Source of the DNA: Pseudaestuariivita sp. | Lineage (GTDB): Bacteria; Pseudomonadota; Alphaproteobacteria; Rhodobacterales; Rhodobacteraceae | Length of the DNA: 13,111 nucleotides | Assembly (NCBI GenBank): GCA_020629995.1 | Contig: JAHDCH010000034.1 | Location: 2,592 to 15,702 of the forward strand | Direction of reading: 5' to 3' | Shown: piece after piece, positions 8,517 to 13,111 of the stretch | How positions within the stretch are numbered: position 1 is the stretch's first letter | Layout: each line of letters starts with the position of its first letter | Program-made: the position numbers and the translations under genes | The notes under the pieces: generated by a model | Databases searched by the model: none | Told to the model about the DNA's origin: nothing | The model's input: only the letters and a program-made list of their open reading frames with translations

Positions 8517-9397
8517 CAGTAATGCACCCGCTTTTCAACGTATTTGAACTGGACCACCGTCAGAAGGCCCACGACCACCAGAAGGATCACCGATTGCGCC
8601 GAGGACGAGCCGAGATCCTGCCCGACAAAGCCGTCGGAAAACACCTTGTAGACCAGGATGGTTGTCGATTGCTGAGGCCCGCCGCCGGTGATCGTGTGGA
8701 TCACGCCGAAGGTTTCAAAGAAGGCATAGACCACGTTGACCACCAGAAGGAAAAAGGCGGTGGGCGTGATCAGGGGCAGGACGATGCCAAAGAACCGCCG
8801 CCAGAAATGCGCGCCGTCGATCGCGGCAGCCTCGATCACCGAGCGGGGCACCGATTGCAGGGCGGCAAAGAAGAACAGGAAGTTGTAGCTGATCCGCCCC
8901 CAGGCCGAGGCGACGACGACAAGCCCCATCGCCTCGCCTCCGTTCAGCACATGGTTCCAGTCATAGCCGAGATGGCCGAGGTACCACGAGATCACACCCA
9001 CCCGGGTGTTGAACATGAACAGCCACAGCACCCCCGCCACGGCAGGGGCCACGGCATAAGGCCAGATCAGCATGGTGCGGTAGACGCCCGAACCTTTGAT
9101 CAGCCGGTCCGCGATCACCGCCAGAAACAGGGCCGGGATCATCGAACACAGCGTGACCAGCAGGGAAAACACCGCCGTCGTCACAAAGGACGCACGGTAG
9201 AACGGATCGCTGAGCAGGAATTCGAAATTGCCAAGGCCCACGAATTTGGACGACAGGCCAAAGGGGTCGGGGATGAACAGCGATTGCCAGATCGCCTGCG
9301 CCGCCGGGTAGAAGAAGAACACCGCCGAGATCAGCACCTGAGGCGCGATCAACACCAGCGGCAGCAGCCAGCCTTTGAACAGAACGCGTTTTTCCAT
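8516..9397 (-). CDS. ugpA: sn-Glycerol-3-phosphate ABC transporter permease UgpA
   Basis: This is the partner permease of UgpE, 293 aa, the usual length. The EAA loop lies at 189-210 ([20 protein letters not shown]). UgpA-type stretches include [19 protein letters not shown] (44-62), [19 protein letters not shown] (112-130), [14 protein letters not shown] (144-157) and [18 protein letters not shown] (169-186). The protein ends [11 protein letters not shown], close to the known UgpA end. The start at 9397 lacks a clear Shine-Dalgarno sequence: the upstream bases are CCGGGGCCCCC. Its expression may therefore be lower than that of ugpB, from which it is separated by 60 nt holding a strong hairpin. 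Confidence 0.93.
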   Translation of the reverse strand: MEKRVLFKGWLLPLVLIAPQVLISAVFFFYPAAQAIWQSLFIPDPFGLSSKFVGLGNFEFLLSDPFYRASFVTTAVFSLLVTLCSMIPALFLAVIADRLIKGSGVYRTMLIWPYAVAPAVAGVLWLFMFNTRVGVISWYLGHLGYDWNHVLNGGEAMGLVVVASAWGRISYNFLFFFAALQSVPRSVIEAAAIDGAHFWRRFFGIVLPLITPTAFFLLVVNVVYAFFETFGVIHTITGGGPQQSTTILVYKVFSDGFVGQDLGSSSAQSVILLVVVGLLTVVQFKYVEKRVHY

Positions 9398-9419
9398 GGG
9401 GGCCCCGGACGGTGAAATC

Positions 9420-9443
9420 CGCCCCGGGGTGTGCCCCGGGGCG
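9420..9443 (-). promoter_or_regulatory. Perfect stem-loop between ugpB and ugpA
   Basis: CGCCCCGGGG (9420-9429) and CCCCGGGGCG (9434-9443) form a perfect 10-bp GC stem with a 4-nt loop in the 60-nt gap after the binding-protein gene. On the transcribed (minus) strand the stem is followed by GATTTCACC rather than a U-run, so full termination is unlikely. Such hairpins between binding-protein and permease genes commonly stabilise the upstream mRNA and allow partial read-through, giving more UgpB than UgpAEC. Confidence 0.65.
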
Positions 9444-9457
9444 AAAGGTGCCGTGTC

Positions 9458-10768
9458 TTAGCGGTTGGCGCTTTCGAACCGGCGCAGCAGAGCATCGCCG
9501 CGCGACTTGGCGCTGTCCATGGCGGCTTGCGCGGTCTTGTCGCCCGACCAGATGGCCTCGAGCTCTTCGTCGATGATCCCGCGGATCTGGTCGAACGAGC
9601 CAAGGCGCAGGCCCTTGGAATTGGCGGTCGGCTGCTTGGCGGTCATCTGGATCACCGCGATGTCGGTGCCCGGATTTTCGTCATAGAAGCCGGCCGCGCG
9701 GGTGGCGTCGCCAGCGGCGGCAGTGATCGGCAGATAGCCGGTGTCCTGGTGCCATTGCGCCTGCACGTCCGACGAGGACAGGAACGCGAGGAATTCGCCC
9801 ACGCCTTTGTATTCCTCGGCCTCGTGACCGGCCATCACCCACAGCGACGCGCCGCCGATGATGGTGTTCTGCGGCTCGTCCGCGACCGCTTTCCAATAGG
9901 GCAGGGGGCGGACTTCGAAATCGAACTCGGCCTCGGCCTTGATGCCGGCATAGCCTGCCGAGCTTTCGGTGAAGAGCGCGCATTCGCCCGAGCGGAAGTT
10001 GGCCCCGCCTTCGTTGCGGCGGCCGGTGTAGATGAACTTGCCGTCCTTGGCCCAGTCCTGCATCGCCGAAAGGTGCGCAACCTGCGCGGGGCCGTTCAGC
10101 ATCAGCTCGGTATCAAGCCCGGCAAAGCCGTTGTCCTGGCTGGCAAAGGGCACATTGTGGTAGGCCGAGAAGTTCTCGAGGTGGATCCAGCTTTGCCATG
10201 CGGTGACCAGAGGGCAGTCTTCGCCCCCGGCCTTGAGAGCATCAAGGGCGGTGCCGACATTTTCCCACGTGGACAGGTCCATGTCGGGGTCCACGCCCGC
10301 AGCCTTGAACGCATCGCGGTTCACCCACAGAACGGGCGTCGAGGAGTTGAACGGCAGCGAAAGCATGTCGCCATCGGTGGTGGTGTAGTAGCCCTTGACC
10401 GAGCCGATATAGGCGTCCGGGTCAAAGGTCGCGCCGCTTTCGGCCATCACCTCGTGGACCGGGCGCACGGCGCCCTGGGCGGCCATCATCGTGGCGGTGC
10501 CGACTTCGAACACCATCAGGATATGGGGCTGTTCCTGCGCGCGGAAGGCGGCGATGCCGGCGTTCAGCGTTTCGGAATAATTGCCCTTGTGGCTTTGCAC
10601 GACGGTATAGTCGCTTTGGCTGGCGTTGAACGCGTCAACCTGAGCGGCAACCAGTTCGCCCAGACGGCCGGTGAAGGCGTGCCAGAACTGCACTTCGGTT
10701 TCCGCCGCGGCTGCGATCGGTGTCAACATCGTCGAAACGGCCGCAAGGCCGAGCATTTTCGTTTTCAT
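9458..10768 (-). CDS. ugpB: sn-Glycerol-3-phosphate/glycerophosphodiester-binding protein UgpB
   Basis: This is the periplasmic binding protein of the Ugp transporter, which in E. coli binds glycerol-3-phosphate and glycerophosphocholine. The start chosen is the ATG at 10768, six codons inside the longest frame, because GGGAGGATC precedes it and the product begins with a proper signal peptide (MKTKMLGLAAVSTMLTPIAA, cleavage near residue 22). Length is 436 aa, as in the family. UgpB landmarks are SHKGNYSETLNAGIAAFR (59-76), EVGTATMMAAQ (88-98), PFNSSTPVLW (139-148), WIHLENFSA (194-202), IIGGASLWVM (303-312), HQDTGYLPIT (340-349) and GLRLGSF (386-392). From memory of the E. coli structure, the ligand contacts correspond to Y64, E88, S143, S270, G306, Y345 and R388, all present. 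It is first in the ugpBAEC operon and divergent from the LysR gene. Confidence 0.93.
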   Translation of the reverse strand: MKTKMLGLAAVSTMLTPIAAAAETEVQFWHAFTGRLGELVAAQVDAFNASQSDYTVVQSHKGNYSETLNAGIAAFRAQEQPHILMVFEVGTATMMAAQGAVRPVHEVMAESGATFDPDAYIGSVKGYYTTTDGDMLSLPFNSSTPVLWVNRDAFKAAGVDPDMDLSTWENVGTALDALKAGGEDCPLVTAWQSWIHLENFSAYHNVPFASQDNGFAGLDTELMLNGPAQVAHLSAMQDWAKDGKFIYTGRRNEGGANFRSGECALFTESSAGYAGIKAEAEFDFEVRPLPYWKAVADEPQNTIIGGASLWVMAGHEAEEYKGVGEFLAFLSSSDVQAQWHQDTGYLPITAAAGDATRAAGFYDENPGTDIAVIQMTAKQPTANSKGLRLGSFDQIRGIIDEELEAIWSGDKTAQAAMDSAKSRGDALLRRFESANR

Positions 10769-10770
10769 AT

Positions 10771-10779
10771 GATCCTCCC
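10771..10779 (-). promoter_or_regulatory. Ribosome binding site of ugpB
   Basis: On the minus strand TTGGGAGGATC precedes the ATG at 10768, with the GGGAGG core at about 10779-10774. This good site selects the MKTKM start over the upstream in-frame ATG at 10786, which would place extra residues before the signal peptide. Confidence 0.75.
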
Positions 10780-10896
10780 AAGGCACCGGTGCGGTGCGCT
10801 TTCAAGACATCCCGGCAGCAGCGCCGGCTGGACAGCTTGTGACGTCAGAGTACCTTGGGTCGGTCATAATGCAAGATGCTTTTGTCCGGCCATGAT

Positions 10897-10911
10897 ATAA
10901 CGTAATGTTAT
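10897..10911. promoter_or_regulatory. Candidate LysR-type regulator binding box (T-N11-A palindrome)
   Basis: ATAACGTAATGTTAT at 10897-10911 is a perfect 5-bp inverted repeat (ATAAC/GTTAT) around GTAAT and contains the T-N11-A core expected for LysR-family sites. It overlaps a second, off-centre inverted pair GCCAT (10889-10893) and ATGGC (10910-10914). It lies about 30 nt before the LysR start and about 130 nt before ugpB in an AT-rich island. This is the usual place for a site serving both autoregulation and activation of the divergent operon. Confidence 0.55.
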
Positions 10912-10942
10912 GGCAGGGCGCACAGGACATCAGGCAGGACAC

Positions 10943-11857
10943 ATGACCGAACGCAAGACCCCCAGACTTCGTCAGCTTGAGGCGCTTATGGCGGTGGTTC
11001 GTAACGGCTCGATGACGGCGGCGGCACAGGATCTGAAGATCACCCAGCCCGCGATCAGCCGCCTGTTGGCGGATCTGGCGCGGGAGTTTGATTTTGCGCT
11101 GTTCGACAAACAGGGCGGGCGGCTTGTGCCGACGCAGGAAACCCGCCTGCTGGTGCCGGACATCCGCCGGGTGCTGGAGCTGATGCGGCAGATCGCGGAT
11201 GTCAGCACCGAGATCACCAATCGCAAGGCGGGCCATATCCGGGTGGCCTGTCTGCCGGGCTTTGCCACCAGCCATCTGCCGCAGGTGGTGGCCGGATTTC
11301 TGCGCGACAGGCCCGGCGTGTCGATGACGATCGAGCCGGACCGCCCCGAACGGATCCTGGAATGGATGGTGGCCGAGCAATATGACGTGGGCATAACGGA
11401 CGGTTTTCTGGGGCACCCGGCGGTGGAAAGCACGCATGTGGATGTGCGCACGGTATGCGTCTTTCCCGAAGGTCACGCGCTGGAGGGCGCCCGCAGCATC
11501 AGCCCAAGAGACCTGGACGGCGAAAGCCTGATCCACACGCGGCGGGACAGCGTCTTTTTTGAACAGCTGGAGCGCAGGTTCCGCGACGCGGGGGCCGAGC
11601 TGCAAAGCCATGTCGAGGTGCGCCAGTTCACCGCCGCCTGCGAATTGGTGTGCAATGGGGTGGGCGTGTCGGTGGTGAGCGAGCTGGACGCGGTGAAATA
11701 CGCAGGCCAAGGGCTGAGGTATCGCCCCTTTGTGCCGGCCTTGCCGCATGGCATTTCGCTGGTGCGTCCGATCCACAAGACGCCCTCGCTGATCACGCTG
11801 GACTTTATGGAGCGCTTTCTGGCCAGCCTGGCGCCGTATGTGGCCAAAGAGGGCTGA
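10943..11857 (+). CDS. LysR-family transcriptional regulator, divergent from ugpB
   Basis: This is a DNA-binding regulator of 304 aa, standard for the family. The start is placed at the ATG at 10943 (MTERKTPRLRQLEALMAVV), preceded by GGCAGGA. The in-frame ATG at 10910 has no ribosome site and lies within the palindrome 10897-10911. The N-terminal winged helix-turn-helix spans about residues 8-66, with the helix pair AAAQDLKITQPAISRLLADL (26-45). The effector-binding domain starts at about residue 97 (GHIRVACLPGFATSHLPQVV). Tone and motifs recall the OccR/NocR-like branch, but I cannot name it further. Divergent placement next to ugpB suggests that it controls the ugp operon, with a glycerophosphodiester-related or phosphate-related signal possible but unproven. 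It converges on the downstream lacI gene. Confidence 0.9.
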   Translation: MTERKTPRLRQLEALMAVVRNGSMTAAAQDLKITQPAISRLLADLAREFDFALFDKQGGRLVPTQETRLLVPDIRRVLELMRQIADVSTEITNRKAGHIRVACLPGFATSHLPQVVAGFLRDRPGVSMTIEPDRPERILEWMVAEQYDVGITDGFLGHPAVESTHVDVRTVCVFPEGHALEGARSISPRDLDGESLIHTRRDSVFFEQLERRFRDAGAELQSHVEVRQFTAACELVCNGVGVSVVSELDAVKYAGQGLRYRPFVPALPHGISLVRPIHKTPSLITLDFMERFLASLAPYVAKEG

Positions 11858-11858
11858 G

Positions 11859-11873
11859 GCGCTGCAAGAGCGC
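11859..11873. terminator. Small hairpin between convergent lysR and lacI genes
   Basis: GCGCT (11859-11863) pairs with AGCGC (11869-11873) around a GCAAG loop in the 19-nt gap between the two convergent stop codons. The stem is only 5 bp with no U-run, so it is a weak candidate for a shared bidirectional terminator. Confidence 0.3.
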
Positions 11874-11876
11874 GCG

Positions 11877-12884
11877 TCAGGTGGTGCCGCCGATCCGCAG
11901 GCTGACGGGCACCTCGATCCGCTGGGGCGCTAGATCGGGCGTGTCAAAGACATGTTCCAGAAGGTCGGCGGTGTGATGCCCGATCTCTTCGGCTGACACG
12001 GACACGGTGGTGATCGAAGGCGTCGCGATCTGCGCGACTTCGAAATTGCCAAAGCCCGTGATCGCAACGTCGCCCGGCACCGAAAGGCCCATGCGCTGGC
12101 ACGCGCACAGGCAGCCAAAGGCAACGGGGTCCGAGACGCAGACGATGGCATCATAAGACGTGACCGCGCGGCGGCCCATCTGTTCGATCGCGGTATGGCC
12201 ATGGCGCATCGAGATCGGCGCACGCCCCGCTTCGAGCACGTCAGCCTCGGGCAGGCCCAGGGCCCGCGCCGTGGCGATCACCCCGTTGCGCCGGGCCATG
12301 CCGCGGAAATCCGCACCATCTTCGGCGCAGACGACCAGCAGGCGGCGGCGCCCGGTTTCCGCCAGGTGATGCACAACCAGCGACGCCGCATCCGCGTTGG
12401 AAAATCCCACCACATGGCCCAGCGGGTCAAACGGCAGGTCCCAGGTTTCGATCACCGGCAGGGCCCGGTTCAGGATCATGGCGCGCGCTGCATCGGTGTG
12501 CTGGCCACCGGTCAGCACCAAAGCTTCGGGGTTGCGGGCCAGAAGCTGGCCGATCAGCGCCGCCTCGCGGTCGATGCAATAGCCGGTCGAACCGAGCAGA
12601 AGCTGGAACCCTGTCGCCTCGAGGCTGTCCGACAGCCCCCGGAATGTCTGGGCAAAATTGGCGTTGTTCACCGACGGCATGGTCAGCGCGACAAAACCGC
12701 TTTTCTGCTGGCGAAAGGCCTGCGCGGTGGCGTCGTAGACATAGCCCAGATCACGGGCCGCGCGGCGCACCCGGTCGCGGGTGTCCTGGTTCACCCGCTG
12801 GTCATCGCGCAGAGCGCGGCTGACGGTCATCGGAGAGACCCCCGCCGCCCGCGCCACGTCCCGCATGGTCACCCGCGCGCCCAT
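11877..12884 (-). CDS. LacI/GntR-type transcriptional repressor
   Basis: This is a full-length LacI-family regulator of 335 aa. Residues 5-28 form the helix-turn-helix with the VSPMTVSRALRDD recognition helix, followed by the hinge region RRAARDLGYVYDATAQAFRQ (40-59). The effector domain begins at about residue 62 (SGFVALTMPSVNNANFAQTF). Stretches such as FRGLSDSLEATGFQLLLG and PEALVLTGGQHTD resemble the gluconate-repressor (GntR of the LacI family) branch, so a sugar acid ligand is possible. The start ATG at 12884 is 18 nt after the stop of the EthD-like gene on the same strand, so the two are probably co-transcribed. A second in-frame ATG six codons later (MRDVARAAGVSP) is an alternative start. 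Its targets are probably to the right of the window, though the nearby ugp or tct genes cannot be excluded. Confidence 0.9.
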   Translation of the reverse strand: MGARVTMRDVARAAGVSPMTVSRALRDDQRVNQDTRDRVRRAARDLGYVYDATAQAFRQQKSGFVALTMPSVNNANFAQTFRGLSDSLEATGFQLLLGSTGYCIDREAALIGQLLARNPEALVLTGGQHTDAARAMILNRALPVIETWDLPFDPLGHVVGFSNADAASLVVHHLAETGRRRLLVVCAEDGADFRGMARRNGVIATARALGLPEADVLEAGRAPISMRHGHTAIEQMGRRAVTSYDAIVCVSDPVAFGCLCACQRMGLSVPGDVAITGFGNFEVAQIATPSITTVSVSAEEIGHHTADLLEHVFDTPDLAPQRIEVPVSLRIGGTT

Positions 12885-12902
12885 CGCAGCCAGACCGCCC
12901 CG

Positions 12903-13111
12903 TCAGACCTTGAACGACGTGCGTTCGGTCACGTGGTGGTGGATGCGCCCGTCAAAGTATTCGGCGACGATTTCGCCGGTGACCTCTTTGGATTGGAACC
13001 GGGCAGGGGCCGCCAGCGCGCTTTCCATCGCGGCCACATCGGGGTAGCTGATCGCCAGGATCAGCGGGTATTCGGGCGCGCCCGGGTCGCGGTCGGTGCT
13101 GAACATGACGC
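12903..13111 (-). CDS. EthD-like small protein, C-terminal part (cut by window edge)
   Basis: The minus-strand frame is open from the window edge to a TGA at 12905-12903, giving about 69 residues. The segment LILAISYPDVAAMESALAAP followed by an aromatic-rich tail (VAEYFDGRIHHHVTERTSFKV) resembles the C-terminal half of EthD-type dimeric alpha-beta barrel proteins. In these, a strand, a helix of the pattern AAMxxALAxP and a final strand are usual at about 100 aa total. An ATG at 13106 is in frame but would leave half a domain, so the true start probably lies outside the window. It is likely co-transcribed with the lacI gene 18 nt downstream. The function of such proteins is generally unknown or accessory to oxidative catabolism. 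The family call is tentative. Confidence 0.5.
   Translation of the reverse strand, partial: VMFSTDRDPGAPEYPLILAISYPDVAAMESALAAPARFQSKEVTGEIVAEYFDGRIHHHVTERTSFKV

Noticed and set aside
6644..9415. Long plus-strand open frames opposite ugpC, ugpE and ugpA
   Set aside because: They are compositional shadows of genes whose motifs and operon structure are clear on the minus strand.
10783..10792. Palindrome GCACCGGTGC just upstream of ugpB as an operator
   Set aside because: A 10-bp GC palindrome is not rare in such GC-rich DNA, and it lies close to the ribosome site with no partner repeat or known motif.
10787..10910. Pho box upstream of ugpB
   Set aside because: Only a single partial match (GGTCATAAT near 10862-10870) is visible, without a second half-site at the required 11-bp spacing.

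Overview
The window looks like a chromosomal segment from a high-GC alphaproteobacterium, most likely of the Rhodobacterales (Roseobacter/Paracoccaceae type). The grounds are GC-rich codon use, a tripartite tricarboxylate transporter (TTT) set, a UgpBAEC set close to the proteobacterial family, and an intergenic hairpin followed by a CCCCGGGATATTT...CCAGAAGAAG element that I recall from Rhodobacterales genomes. The taxon is inferred, because no rRNA or marker gene is present.

Left part (1-6592, mostly + strand): a LacI-type regulator cut by the window edge (minus strand) faces a five-gene cluster. The first three genes are a complete TTT transporter in the order tctA-tctB-tctC. After a 202-nt gap come a CoA-acylating aldehyde dehydrogenase resembling SauS and an AMP-forming acyl-CoA ligase resembling SauT, which overlap by 4 nt. 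The simplest reading is a carboxylate uptake and activation module: a periplasmic binding protein and two membrane proteins import an acid, the ligase makes its CoA thioester, and the dehydrogenase reduces this to an aldehyde. Resemblance of the dehydrogenase to SauS makes sulfoacetate, reduced to sulfoacetaldehyde, the best candidate. Xsc, Pta and a sulfite exporter, which would finish that route, are not in the window.

The gap before sauS is the oddest DNA here. It holds a run of 30 G, a (CG)5 palindrome, two imperfect copies of a ~40-nt unit that includes the end of tctC, and a strong 10-bp hairpin. It may be a real unstable repeat or an assembly artefact.

Middle part (6605-10768, minus strand): a complete sn-glycerol-3-phosphate/glycerophosphodiester ABC transporter operon, ugpB-ugpA-ugpE-ugpC, with a perfect 10-bp hairpin between ugpB and ugpA. 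It converges on sauT with only 12 nt between the stop codons. A LysR-type regulator (10943-11857, + strand) is divergent from ugpB, and the shared region carries an ATAAC-N5-GTTAT palindrome that fits the T-N11-A rule for LysR boxes.

Right part (11877-13111, minus strand): a full-length LacI/GntR-type repressor convergent with the LysR gene, preceded 18 nt upstream by the C-terminal part of a small EthD-like protein that runs off the window. These two probably belong to another operon that continues to the right. I saw no tRNA, rRNA, CRISPR array, IS element or prophage gene. No gene-free stretch exceeds about 200 bases.
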